A stretch of DNA of 64,000 nucleotides from assembly GCA_047972995.1 (NCBI GenBank), contig JBKEBD010000013.1, forward strand, positions 62,001 to 126,000, given 5' to 3'. Positions 25,065 through 34,052 of the stretch are shown here, one piece after another. The translations under genes were made by a program, and so were the position numbers. The first letter of the stretch is position 1, and the number at the start of each line of letters is the position of its first letter. This DNA comes from JBKEDC01 sp047972995. GTDB taxonomy: Bacteria; Bacteroidota; Bacteroidia; Bacteroidales; Prolixibacteraceae. The notes beneath the pieces were generated by a model. It ran no database searches. It was not told where the DNA came from and saw only the letters and a list, made by a program, of their open reading frames with translations.

Positions 25065-26603
25065 TTAGTTCCCCCAATTATCACGGTCTAAACTTCGATA
25101 TTGAATAGCTTCAGAGATATGTTCGCTTGTTACATCTTCACTTTCCGACAAATCGGCTATGGTGCGGGCTACACGCAAGATACGGTCGTAGGCACGTGCC
25201 GAAAGTCCGAGCATTTCCATGGCTTGCTTTAGTAGCTGATTGCTGGCATCGTCGAGCTTTACATATTCACGTATCTGACGACTGCTCATTTGAGCATTGC
25301 AGAATACCGCTTGTTCGTTGGCATATCGCTCCGATTGTATTTGTCGAGCCACAATTACACGCTTGCGAATCTGTTCGCTACTTTCCGATTCGTGCAGTTC
25401 GGCTAACTCTTTAAATGGCACAGGCACTACTTCAAGATGAATGTCGATGCGGTCGAGCAGTGGACCCGAAATTTTATTTAAGTACTTCGTTACCATGCCT
25501 GGGGCGCACACACACTCCTTCGATGGGTGATTGTAGTAGCCACAAGGACATGGATTCATCGATGCTACTAGCATTAAGCTAGCCGGGTAGTCAACAGTGA
25601 GCTTGGCGCGCGATATGGTTATTTTTCGGTCTTCTAAAGGTTGGCGCATGACTTCGAGTACCGAGCGTTTAAATTCGGGTAATTCATCGAGAAAAAGCAC
25701 TCCGTTGTGTGCCAACGATATTTCCCCGGGCTTTGGGTAACTTCCCCCACCAATGAGTGCTACGTCGGAAATAGTATGGTGGGGTGCGCGAAATGGGCGA
25801 ACGGTCATGAGCGATGTGTCTTTGCCAATTTGTCCTACCACCGAATGTATTTTTGTTGTTTCTAGCGCTTCATGTAAGGTAAAAGGGGGCAATATGGAAG
25901 GCACACGCTTAGCAATCATGGTTTTGCCCGACCCCGGCGCACCAATCATGATGATGTTATGTCCGCCTGCTGCTGCTACTTCCATTGCTCGTTTTACATT
26001 TTCTTGTCCTTTCACATCGGAGAAATCGAAATCGGATTTTTGCGAGGCATTGAAAAATTCAGATCGCGTGTCAACTATTGTTTCGTCCAATACCGTTTCT
26101 TCATTGAAGAAGCCAATCACTTCGTTAATGTTTTCTACCCCATAAATCTTTAGGTTATCAACCACAGCCGCTTCGCGTGCATTTTGTTTAGGAAGGATAA
26201 AGCCTTCGAAGCCTTCTTCGCGCGCTTTAATGGCTATGGGTAAAGCTCCTTTAATGGGTTGTAGTGTGCCATCGAGCGACAATTCGCCCATGAGCAAGTA
26301 GCGTTCTAGTTTATCAGATTTTATTTGTTCGGAAGCAGCTAGCACAGCAATGGCTAGCGGCAAGTCGTAAGCCGATCCTTCTTTACGCAAATCGGCAGGT
26401 GCCATATTAATGACAATCTGCTGTCGAGGCCATTTAAGTCCGTTAAGTTGAATGGCCGACATCATGCGCTGCTGGCTTTCCTTAATGGCGCTATCGGGCA
26501 GCCCAACAAGAAAGAAGCGTATTCCCTTTGATACATTGGTTTCTATGGTGATGGTAGTTGCATCGATGCCTTGCACTGCCGAAGCACAGGTTTTTATAAG
26601 CAT
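25065..26603 (-). CDS. YifB/ComM-like Mg-chelatase-type AAA+ ATPase
   Basis: A 512-residue protein when started at MLIKTCASAVQG (26603); an upstream in-frame ATG at 26663 adds hydrophobic sequence outside the family. It has an N-terminal ChlI-like domain (to about 165), Walker A GAPGSGKT (221-228), Walker B LFLDELPEF, and a CPCGYY...CVCAPG cysteine cluster. ComM, the studied member, is a hexameric helicase helping branch migration in natural transformation; most others are uncharacterised. It is the distal minus-strand gene after oxyR, 146 bp away. Confidence 0.9.
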   Translation of the reverse strand: MLIKTCASAVQGIDATTITIETNVSKGIRFFLVGLPDSAIKESQQRMMSAIQLNGLKWPRQQIVINMAPADLRKEGSAYDLPLAIAVLAASEQIKSDKLERYLLMGELSLDGTLQPIKGALPIAIKAREEGFEGFILPKQNAREAAVVDNLKIYGVENINEVIGFFNEETVLDETIVDTRSEFFNASQKSDFDFSDVKGQENVKRAMEVAAAGGHNIIMIGAPGSGKTMIAKRVPSILPPFTLHEALETTKIHSVVGQIGKDTSLMTVRPFRAPHHTISDVALIGGGSYPKPGEISLAHNGVLFLDELPEFKRSVLEVMRQPLEDRKITISRAKLTVDYPASLMLVASMNPCPCGYYNHPSKECVCAPGMVTKYLNKISGPLLDRIDIHLEVVPVPFKELAELHESESSEQIRKRVIVARQIQSERYANEQAVFCNAQMSSRQIREYVKLDDASNQLLKQAMEMLGLSARAYDRILRVARTIADLSESEDVTSEHISEAIQYRSLDRDNWGN

Positions 26604-26749
26604 AGGTAAGTTTAGGTTTCGACCAAGATACAGAAAAAGAAAAAGGTAAGAGCTGAAAAACAAAGAAATCTTTGCTTTTCGGCTCTTACCTTGAGTTTGT
26701 ATCAGCCATGACCTAGTAGCCAGAGCTGCAAATGCAATTTTATTTCAGC

Positions 26750-27691
26750 TTAATAAATGCTTACTAATGTACCTCGGTTTTTGTCGCGCATTTTTTCGGG
26801 TACTACATCCACAATAGCTTTAGCCAATCGTTTGATTTGGCTCATTTTGGCATAATGTTTAGAGTAGATTAAACTCACCTCACGTACCGGGGTAACATCG
26901 GAAAATTCTTTCACTTGCGAGCTGCGAGCCTCATTTATTTCGAGTGTAGCAAGTTCGGGAATAAGGGTTATTCCTCCTTCTTTATCAATAATATTCATGA
27001 GAGTTTCCAACGATCCAGCTTCAAAAGAAAATGGTAACGCTTTGTTTCTTCTGGTGCTTTCAGAACACAAGTTAATTACCTGATTGCGGAAACAATGTCC
27101 ATCGCTCAATAGCCACAAGTCTGGCACTGTCACATCTTCCACCTTCAAATCTTTAGCCTCATGTAGTGGGTGTTGCTTGTTGCAATAAATCATCATCTTT
27201 TCATAGAACAATGGTTTTTCATCGAATTTATCATTGTGCAACGGCGTAACTAAAATACCCACATCAATGAGTTCTTTGCCTAGGCGAGTGATGATTTCTT
27301 GCGTGGTGAGCTCTTCAATCTTGATGGAAATATCGGGATAAGTGCGCTTGAAATCGCCCACAAACATGGGAATAATGTAGGGGGCTAGGGTTGGAATAAC
27401 TCCAATCTTTAATGTGCCTTCTACTTGGCTTTTGTGCTCTCTGATGATTTCGTTCACTACTTCTTTTTGTTGCAATACAATGCGGGCTTGCTCTAGAATT
27501 TTCACCCCAATTTTGGTAGGTATCAAAGGTTGTCGGCTTCGGTCGAAGATAATTACTTCCAAATCTTCTTCCAACTTTTTAATTTGCATACTCAACGTGG
27601 GCTGCGTGATGAAGCACGCTTGAGCCGCTTTGCCAAAATGTCGATAAGTATCGACCGCTACAATGTATTCTAACTGGGTTAATGTGATCAT
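26750..27691 (-). CDS. oxyR: LysR-type peroxide regulator OxyR
   Basis: A 313-residue LysR regulator. The N-terminal winged helix reads LTQLEYIVAVDTYRHFGKAAQ...TQPTLSMQIKKLEEDL. The redox switch is intact: Cys200 in DGHCFRNQ and Cys209 in NLCSES, nine residues apart as in the E. coli Cys199/Cys208 pair. It should activate peroxide-defence genes upon disulfide formation. It lies 36 bp downstream of the trmH-like gene, which in turn follows ppk1-arsC by 12 bp, so it is probably in their operon. No catalase or ahpC gene is in the window. Confidence 0.92.
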   Translation of the reverse strand: MITLTQLEYIVAVDTYRHFGKAAQACFITQPTLSMQIKKLEEDLEVIIFDRSRQPLIPTKIGVKILEQARIVLQQKEVVNEIIREHKSQVEGTLKIGVIPTLAPYIIPMFVGDFKRTYPDISIKIEELTTQEIITRLGKELIDVGILVTPLHNDKFDEKPLFYEKMMIYCNKQHPLHEAKDLKVEDVTVPDLWLLSDGHCFRNQVINLCSESTRRNKALPFSFEAGSLETLMNIIDKEGGITLIPELATLEINEARSSQVKEFSDVTPVREVSLIYSKHYAKMSQIKRLAKAIVDVVPEKMRDKNRGTLVSIY

Positions 27692-27727
27692 ATGAATTAC
27701 GAGTTGAAAATTACGAATTATGATTTA

Positions 27728-28273
27728 TTAAGTTTGGGCAATCATGCAATCATGCATTGTTGTATTAAATAGTTGCTGGCGTTGCCATTCGAACAGGCTA
27801 ACAGCCAAGGCTTGCGAAATATTCATCGATTTGCATTTGCCAGTCATTGGAATATACACTGCCATGTGTGTTTGTTTTAAAAGTTCTTCGGGCAAACCTT
27901 TCGATTCACTTCCGAGTAAAAAAATGACCTTGTCGGGCAGTTCCGTGCGGAAAATGTTTGTGGCTCCTGTTGATGTTTCAATAGCGCAAACCGTGTATTC
28001 GGCAGGGATATTCGCAAAGAAATCTGTCGATAACTGATATTCTAAACCCACATTCTTATAGCTCAAACCAGCCGTTTTTTTAATCGATGCTTCCCGTTTG
28101 TCATTTTCATCGTCAAGCAAGATTAGCCGATCGCCTCCCACATTGTCGGTTAGGCGCATTAAGCTCCCTACGTTTTGCGGGTTCTTCACTTGCCATGCCA
28201 CCACAATGGGCGGATGAGCCGGACTTTGCAGCTCTTGTTCTTTAAAAAACTTTACGGAGTTTGTTTCCATCAT
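27728..28273 (-). CDS. SpoU/TrmH-family RNA 2'-O-methyltransferase
   Basis: A 181-residue SPOUT methyltransferase. The three family motifs are visible: NPQNVGSLMRLTDNVG, FLLGSESKGLPEELL, and the knot segment IPMTGKCKSMNISQALAVSLFEW. No N-terminal RNA-binding domain is present, so it resembles small members such as TrmL. The exact RNA target cannot be told. It lies 12 bp after ppk1-arsC and 36 bp before oxyR. Confidence 0.88.
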   Translation of the reverse strand: MMETNSVKFFKEQELQSPAHPPIVVAWQVKNPQNVGSLMRLTDNVGGDRLILLDDENDKREASIKKTAGLSYKNVGLEYQLSTDFFANIPAEYTVCAIETSTGATNIFRTELPDKVIFLLGSESKGLPEELLKQTHMAVYIPMTGKCKSMNISQALAVSLFEWQRQQLFNTTMHDCMIAQT

Positions 28274-28285
28274 TACTCTTAATAC

Positions 28286-30682
28286 TTACAAAATTGAATC
28301 GATAAGCTCTGGCGGACTAGCCACCACAGCTTGATGTCCGTTTACCACAATGGGACGTTTCAGCAGCATGGGGTTTTTCACCAAAGCTTCTAGCCATTCC
28401 TCATCAGAGAGCGTTTGATTGGCGTAGTTTTCCTTGTAGAAATTATCGGAGGTACGCACCAATTCAGTCGCTGAGCAATCGAGTTTCAACATTAATTCGT
28501 TTAGCTCTGCTCGGGTGAGTCCGTCCTTCAAATAATTCACCATTTCGGGCACATAGCCATTCTCCTCTAAGAATTGCAGTGCCATTCTAGATTTCGAGCA
28601 TCGAGGATTGTGGTATATTTTTAATGTAACAGCGTGCAAATCTTTAATATAATCGTGAATATCTTCTTGCGAACGACAGGTAGGCTCATTGTCGTCTCGA
28701 TGATAATCGTTGGTTAAGCTATTGTCGAGCACTCGAGCTTTGGCGTTGTCTTGCAGCTGATAATTCAGAATGGTGAGCAGCTCTTCCTGCAAGCCTTTGT
28801 CGTAGATAGGGCAAGCCACTTCTACTCGTCGGTTCAGGTTTCGAGGCATCCAATCGGCCGATGAAATATAGTAACGAGCTTCGCCACCATTGCCAAATAC
28901 AAACACTCGAGAGTGCTCTAAATATTTATCAACAATGCTAATAGCCTCAATGTTTTTCGCTACCTTAGGGTCTGATATTTTTAGTCCGAATATACCACGC
29001 ACCACCAGCTGCACTTTCACGCCAGCACTAGCCGCTTCCGTAATCTTGTCAATCATGTCGGGGTCGATTAGGCTATTCATTTTCAGAATCATGTAGGCCT
29101 TTTGTCCCGATTTTGCCAATTTAATTTCGTGTTCCACCATTTGGGTGAAGAAATCGCGCATATTAAAAGGGCTCACCACAATGTGTTTGTAATTGTGGTT
29201 TTTATAGTTGTGTTTGTAAAATTCGAATAGGCTTTCAATTTCATTTGCAATGCGCGGATCGGCAGTGAGCAAACCATCATCGCCATATATGCGGGCTGTT
29301 CCTTCGTGGAAGTTCCCCGTGCCTATATAGGCATAGTTTCTATAGCCTCGTCCCTCATTTCTTTTCACCCAAGCCACTTTTGAGTGCACCTTCAAACCGG
29401 GTACACCATTGATAACATGGGCACCCTCTTCTTGCAATTTGTTCGACCAATAGATGTTGGGCTCTTCGTCGAATCGAGCTTTAAGTTCGATAACTACGGT
29501 TACTCGTTTGCCGTTTCTTATGGCATTGAGCAAGGCATTTACTACGCGCGATTCGCTAGCTACCCGATAGATGGTAATGCCTATTTCCTCTACCTTGGGG
29601 TCGATAGCTGCTTCGCGCAAGAAATCGATAAAGTGCCCAAAGCTTTGGTAGGGATAATGCAGCATTACATCGCGTTGGCGCAGCTTTTTCAAGATGCTAC
29701 CATGCGGTGGAAGTGCCATGTGGCGAACAGGAGTTTGCGACTTGTAGTAATGATGAGGTTCGCCAATTTCGGGGAAATCGGTGAAGTCTTTATGGTTGTG
29801 ATAACGCCCACCCGCCACGGTATCTTCCGATTTAATGTTCATGCTGTCGGTAATGAACTGCAAGAAATCGTAGGGAATTTCGCTATCATAAAGCATACGA
29901 ACCGGCTCGCCTAACTTGCGTTTCTTCAAGCTGAGTTCCATCTTTTCGATGAAACTTTTTGAAATATCTTCATCAATATCGAGCTCAGCATCGCGGGTAA
30001 CCTTTATGGTGTAGGCCTCGAATTTGTCGTATTTAAACAGAGGGAACAAATCGGCAAAACAATAGCGAATGATATCGTCAAGCAAAATAACGTATTTCTT
30101 GTTTCCACGAGCAGGTAGCACCAAAAAACGCCCCACCGTTTTGTTCGGAATACGCACCAAGGCATAAGAAAACTTATCGGGCTTGTCAGATCGCGAAAGT
30201 TTCACGGCTAGGTAAACCGAGCGGTCGCGCAGATAAGGAAATTTGCGTTTGTTGTCGAGCATTAAGGGCACCAAGTTAGGCAGAACCTTACTGTGGAAGT
30301 ATCGTTTCACAAAAACGCCTTGTTCGCGTGTGAGTGTACGCTCATTAAGCACATGAATGTTCTCTTGTGCCATTTCTTTCATGAGCTGATTGTAAATTTC
30401 GCGCGATTTCTTTTGGTGCACCGACACCGTTTGATATATCTCGTTGTAGAGTTGTTCGGCGGTGTAATTGCCTAATATGTCGGCTTTCATGCCATAGTTC
30501 ACCACCCGGCGAACCCATGCTACCCGCACCCGGAAAAACTCATCGAGGTTGTTTGAAAAGATACCAATGAAACGCAAACGCTCAAACAAGGGTACACTAG
30601 GATCGGTGGCCTCTTGCAATACCCGCTCATTGAACGCTAACCAGCTAATTTCACGGTTGATATATGATTTAAAATCTGACAT
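28286..30682 (-). CDS. ppk1: Polyphosphate kinase 1 fused to ArsC/YfgD-like thiol domain
   Basis: A continuous 798-residue frame. Residues 1-682 form PPK1, which makes polyphosphate from ATP: NREISWLAFNERVLQEA at the start, the autophosphorylated His at 433 (LKVHSK), the second active His at 589 (LEHSRVFVFG), and the usual end RSQEDIHDYIKDL. Without a stop it runs into a thioredoxin-fold ArsC/YfgD-type domain (about 685-798) with the redox motif NPRCSKSR (Cys695), LVRTSDN (Arg743) and KRPIVV (Arg776). The third ArsC arginine is Ser in VASPPE, so classical arsenate reduction is doubtful. Ordinary PPK1 ends near 690. The fusion heads a unit with the methyltransferase and oxyR. I read the junction base by base and found no stop or shift. 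Confidence 0.9.
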   Translation of the reverse strand: MSDFKSYINREISWLAFNERVLQEATDPSVPLFERLRFIGIFSNNLDEFFRVRVAWVRRVVNYGMKADILGNYTAEQLYNEIYQTVSVHQKKSREIYNQLMKEMAQENIHVLNERTLTREQGVFVKRYFHSKVLPNLVPLMLDNKRKFPYLRDRSVYLAVKLSRSDKPDKFSYALVRIPNKTVGRFLVLPARGNKKYVILLDDIIRYCFADLFPLFKYDKFEAYTIKVTRDAELDIDEDISKSFIEKMELSLKKRKLGEPVRMLYDSEIPYDFLQFITDSMNIKSEDTVAGGRYHNHKDFTDFPEIGEPHHYYKSQTPVRHMALPPHGSILKKLRQRDVMLHYPYQSFGHFIDFLREAAIDPKVEEIGITIYRVASESRVVNALLNAIRNGKRVTVVIELKARFDEEPNIYWSNKLQEEGAHVINGVPGLKVHSKVAWVKRNEGRGYRNYAYIGTGNFHEGTARIYGDDGLLTADPRIANEIESLFEFYKHNYKNHNYKHIVVSPFNMRDFFTQMVEHEIKLAKSGQKAYMILKMNSLIDPDMIDKITEAASAGVKVQLVVRGIFGLKISDPKVAKNIEAISIVDKYLEHSRVFVFGNGGEARYYISSADWMPRNLNRRVEVACPIYDKGLQEELLTILNYQLQDNAKARVLDNSLTNDYHRDDNEPTCRSQEDIHDYIKDLHAVTLKIYHNPRCSKSRMALQFLEENGYVPEMVNYLKDGLTRAELNELMLKLDCSATELVRTSDNFYKENYANQTLSDEEWLEALVKNPMLLKRPIVVNGHQAVVASPPELIDSIL

Positions 30683-30835
30683 AAAATTGTGTTGTAAGCC
30701 ACCCTCAAAAGCTTTAGGCTTTTAGTCTTAGGCAATAAAGGTCGAAATTACAGATTAAATTACGGCTTTGCAATCAAGAACGATTAATTATCTATAACAT
30801 CGAGCAAAAAAGTGGAGAGTTGTTTATGGGAACGT

Positions 30836-30960
30836 AAATATAGACACATTTTGAAACCCCATTTTTTTGGAAGAGAACATTTTCATAACGAAAATTCGTA
30901 AATAATAACAGGCTAAAATAGGGCTCCGATGACGAGAACTGCTGCAAAATGTCTATATTT
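30836..30960. repeat. Inverted repeat with outward -7-like elements
   Basis: The plus-strand sequence CAAAATGTCTATATTT (30945-30960) recurs on the minus strand at 30853-30836 with two extra bases (CAAAATGTGTCTATATTT). Both copies point outward and merge into TATATTTG toward dut and TATATTTA toward ppk1. It may be a shared operator over two divergent promoters, or terminal repeats of a small 125-bp mobile element. Confidence 0.6.
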
Positions 30961-30961
30961 G
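30954..30961 (+). promoter_or_regulatory. Candidate -7 element for dut operon
   Basis: TATATTTG, perfect TAnnTTTG, 51 bp before the dut start, lying at the edge of the right arm of the inverted repeat. No TTTG at -33. Confidence 0.5.
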
Positions 30962-31012
30962 AGTTTTGTAAACTAATCGCTTAGCGCATTGGTAATGTAA
31001 CATAAAGAAGAT

Positions 31013-31447
31013 ATGCAAGTAAAAATCGTAAATAAATCGTCGAACGAACTGCCAGCTTATGGCACTGCGCAATCGGCAGGGCTCGACCTAAGAGCCAACC
31101 TAGAAGAAGCTGTAGTATTGAAACCATTGCAGCGTGCACTCATTCCCACAGGCTTACACCTAGAGTTGCCAGTGGGCTATGAAGCACAAATTCGCCCCAG
31201 AAGCGGATTGGCGGCAAAACATGGTATTGGTGTGCTTAATTCGCCAGGCACTATTGATGCCGATTATAGAGGTGAAATTAAAGTGATTTTGGTGAATTTA
31301 TCGAATGAAGATTTCACGGTTGAGCATGGTGAACGCATTTGCCAAATGGTGATTGCAAAGCATGAAACTGTAAGTTGGGAAGAAGTAGAAATTTTGTCGG
31401 ACTCAGAGCGTGGAGCAGGTGGTTTTGGTCACACAGGTAAAAAATAG
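31013..31447 (+). CDS. dut: dUTP diphosphatase
   Basis: A 144-residue trimeric dUTPase hydrolysing dUTP to dUMP. All five family motifs are seen: SAGLDLRA, RPRSGLAAKHGI, NSPGTIDADYRGE, GERICQMVI and the flexible C-terminal ERGAGGFGHTG. It heads a tight plus-strand unit; the next gene begins 3 bp after its stop. Confidence 0.96.
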   Translation: MQVKIVNKSSNELPAYGTAQSAGLDLRANLEEAVVLKPLQRALIPTGLHLELPVGYEAQIRPRSGLAAKHGIGVLNSPGTIDADYRGEIKVILVNLSNEDFTVEHGERICQMVIAKHETVSWEEVEILSDSERGAGGFGHTGKK

Positions 31448-31450
31448 ACT

Positions 31451-33217
31451 ATGAAATTAAAACGAATAGCAATAGTTCCCATAGTGGCTTTGGCTTTGAG
31501 CTCATGTGCTTCGAAACAAGCGGTAGTGAAGTCAAACACAAGTGAATCGGAATATAAAGAAACAGCCATTTCAGAAACTCCACTTTCGCAAGAGCAAAAA
31601 AGCGAGTTTGAATATGTGTTTATCGAAGCACTGAAGAAAAAGCAAACGGGCAATGTTGATGCAGCGCAACAACTATTTGCACGCTGTTTAGAAATCGATC
31701 CTTTGTCGGCAGTGAGTATGTATGAAATGGGGAAGTTGCACTACCAAAAGAAAGATTTAACAAGTGCAGCCTTACTTTTTGAGCGTACGGTAGATATTAA
31801 CCCCAACAACAGGTGGTATAAAATTACCTTAGCTCAAACGTATCAGCAAGCAGGAAAGTATGATAATGCAGCACAGTTATATTCAGAACTTTACCTGCAA
31901 AATAAAGAAGAGCAACAATATCTCTATACCGAAGCGGTGCTTTGGTCGATGGCTAAGAACTATAAAGAATCATTGAAAACCTACGATCAGTTTGCCAAGG
32001 TTACGGGGAAATATGAAGCTGTGGCTCTTGCCAAACAAAGCGTTTATCAGCAAAGCGGCGATTTAACTACCGCCATAAAAGAGATGGAAAAGCTCATTAA
32101 ACAGCATCCGAAAAATACAACTTACTATGGCTTAGTGGCGGAGTTGTATAACAAGCAAGGCAACGACGAGAAAGCGTTGGAGTACTACAATAAAATCTTC
32201 GACATTAGTCCAGATAATGGGCTTGCAAATGTTTCATTGGCAAGCTTCTATCTTGAAAAAGACGATAAAGAAAAAGCTTTCAACTATGTGAAGAAAGCAT
32301 TTCAGAGCGAGAACCTAGATGTAGATACCAAAATTCAGTTTTATTTGGCAGATGTAGATAAAGGCGATGACTCGGCGTGGACATCGGAGCAGATAGACGA
32401 ATTGTTGACCATTTTGCATGACATGTATCCCGACGATGAGCGAATGTTTGCCGTGTATGCCGACCGCTTTATGCGTCAGGGAAAAATAGAGGAAGCCCGC
32501 GAAAATATCCAAAAGTATTTAGCAAAGAACTCCAATACTTACGAAATGTGGTGGCAGTATCTCATGTTGTCGAACCAGTTGCAAGATTGGCAACGCCTGT
32601 TAACCGATAGCGAGGAAGCATTGGGTTACTTCCCCGAAGAAGCCACAGTTTATATGTGGAAAGCAATGGCAGAATTGCAAATGGAATCTTATGAGTCGGC
32701 CATTGAAACAGCAAAAAAAGGATTGGAATATGCTGGCGATAATGCCTATTTAAATGAGCAATTGCAAGTGTTTATTGCCGATGCAAACTATGAGCTAGGC
32801 AACATTGATGAAGCAATTTCTGCCTATGCCGAAGTGGTGAAAAACAACCCAACCAATTATGGGGCGTTGAATAATTATGCCTATTATTTGTCGGAAGTAG
32901 GGCGCGATTTAGACAAAGCAGAAGCTTGTGCCAACAAAGTTGTGCAGGCTAACCCTGCCAATGCAACATATTTAGATACCTACGCTTGGGTGCTTTTCAA
33001 GAAAGGCGACTATGCGCTAGCTAAATTCTATCAAGAAACTGCCATCGAAAAAGACGAATCGGGTAGTGGGGTGTTCTATGAGCACTATGGCGATATCTTG
33101 TCGAAATTGGGCGATGAAGCAGGTGCTTTAAAGCAATGGAAAAAGGCAAAAGAAGCAGGCGATGCTAGCGAGTTGCTAGATGAAAAAATAGAACAAAAAA
33201 CTTACTTAGAGGAATAG
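31451..33217 (+). CDS. TPR-repeat lipoprotein
   Basis: A 588-residue lipoprotein (lipobox LSSCASK) made mostly of tetratricopeptide repeats, about 10 to 14 by eye, from residue 45 to the end (for example SAVSMYEMGKLHYQKKDLTSA and TYAWVLFKKGDYALAKFYQE). TPR proteins act as scaffolds for complexes; its partner is unknown. It lies in a conserved-looking unit with dut, a DUF4292 lipoprotein and an EnvC-like protein, which suggests an envelope assembly role. The next gene begins within 25 bp. Confidence 0.85.
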   Translation: MKLKRIAIVPIVALALSSCASKQAVVKSNTSESEYKETAISETPLSQEQKSEFEYVFIEALKKKQTGNVDAAQQLFARCLEIDPLSAVSMYEMGKLHYQKKDLTSAALLFERTVDINPNNRWYKITLAQTYQQAGKYDNAAQLYSELYLQNKEEQQYLYTEAVLWSMAKNYKESLKTYDQFAKVTGKYEAVALAKQSVYQQSGDLTTAIKEMEKLIKQHPKNTTYYGLVAELYNKQGNDEKALEYYNKIFDISPDNGLANVSLASFYLEKDDKEKAFNYVKKAFQSENLDVDTKIQFYLADVDKGDDSAWTSEQIDELLTILHDMYPDDERMFAVYADRFMRQGKIEEARENIQKYLAKNSNTYEMWWQYLMLSNQLQDWQRLLTDSEEALGYFPEEATVYMWKAMAELQMESYESAIETAKKGLEYAGDNAYLNEQLQVFIADANYELGNIDEAISAYAEVVKNNPTNYGALNNYAYYLSEVGRDLDKAEACANKVVQANPANATYLDTYAWVLFKKGDYALAKFYQETAIEKDESGSGVFYEHYGDILSKLGDEAGALKQWKKAKEAGDASELLDEKIEQKTYLEE

Positions 33218-33239
33218 AACCGTGGGAGATATAACGAAA

Positions 33240-34037
33240 ATGCGATTTTCACTTCTCTCGCTCATTTTGTTGGTAGTATTGAGCTCGTGTAAATCGAATA
33301 AAGCTATTAGCGATGCCGGAAAAGAGTCGGTGCAAATGAATTGGCGCCGAGTGTTGCAAGAAGTGAGCGAGCAAAATTATACCTATGAAGGTTTAGAAGT
33401 GGGGCGCCTAAGCTGCACTGTTGAACTTGGCGGTAAGAACGTAACAGCAAAAGGGATTATACGTGCAAAACACGATGAATTTATAGACCTTTCGGTAAGC
33501 AAAATCATACCGCTCCTTCGTGCGCACTTCACACCAGATGAGGTAAAAGTAATAAGCTATCTGCAAAAAGGATATTACGAAGGCGATTATATGCTAGTGG
33601 CCGATCAGTTCGGTTTTCTAGTTGATTTCACCTTTGTACAGACGGTGCTCACCGGCTCTTTCCATGAATTGAAAGAGGGAAAACTTCGACCTTCAACCTT
33701 TAATTGCTATGTGGAAAATGAACGATATGTGCTAAAAAGAAAGCAGGCTAAAGTTTTTGGCGATGGCTTGGCATTTTGGCAATATATGGTGATAAATCCG
33801 AAAACCTATTTGGTGGAAGCCTTGCGCTTAGAATCGGTTGTTGACGATGTGAAGTTAGAAGTGCATTATGTCAATTATCAGCAGGTGCAAGGGCAGCAAG
33901 TGCCCACCGAAATAAGCCTAGAAGGATATTCGCATAATCAAGAGGTGAAAGCATTGCTACAATGGGGCAAAGTAGAGCTGAAAGAAGATGTGAAAAACAG
34001 TTTTACTATTGCAGAGAAATATCAGAAATTGAATTAG
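33240..34037 (+). CDS. DUF4292 family lipoprotein
   Basis: A 265-residue lipoprotein. I prefer the ATG at 33240 because it gives a clean lipoprotein signal (MRFSLLSLILLVVLSSCKS); a GTG at 33222 would add six residues. The body is beta-rich and recalls DUF4292, which relates to LolA/LolB-like lipid-binding folds (segments GIIRAKHDEFIDLSVSKIIPLLRA and VEALRLESVVDDVKLEVHY). A role in lipoprotein or lipid transfer is possible but unproven. It lies between the TPR lipoprotein and the EnvC-like gene. Confidence 0.75.
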   Translation: MRFSLLSLILLVVLSSCKSNKAISDAGKESVQMNWRRVLQEVSEQNYTYEGLEVGRLSCTVELGGKNVTAKGIIRAKHDEFIDLSVSKIIPLLRAHFTPDEVKVISYLQKGYYEGDYMLVADQFGFLVDFTFVQTVLTGSFHELKEGKLRPSTFNCYVENERYVLKRKQAKVFGDGLAFWQYMVINPKTYLVEALRLESVVDDVKLEVHYVNYQQVQGQQVPTEISLEGYSHNQEVKALLQWGKVELKEDVKNSFTIAEKYQKLN

Positions 34038-34052
34038 CATTGATTTTTTTGT

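Larger units (their letters stand above)
30683..31012. other. 330-bp divergent ppk1/dut intergenic region
   Basis: No gene is apparent. The region contains a long-spaced inverted repeat (30836-30853 with 30945-30960) that overlaps -7-like elements on each strand, described separately. A small AAAAGC/GCTTTT hairpin lies at about 30707-30723. Confidence 0.6.

Noticed and set aside
28286..28642. Separate arsenate reductase gene with its own start
   Set aside because: There is no start codon or gap at the junction; the frame from PPK1 is continuous, and the third ArsC arginine is missing.
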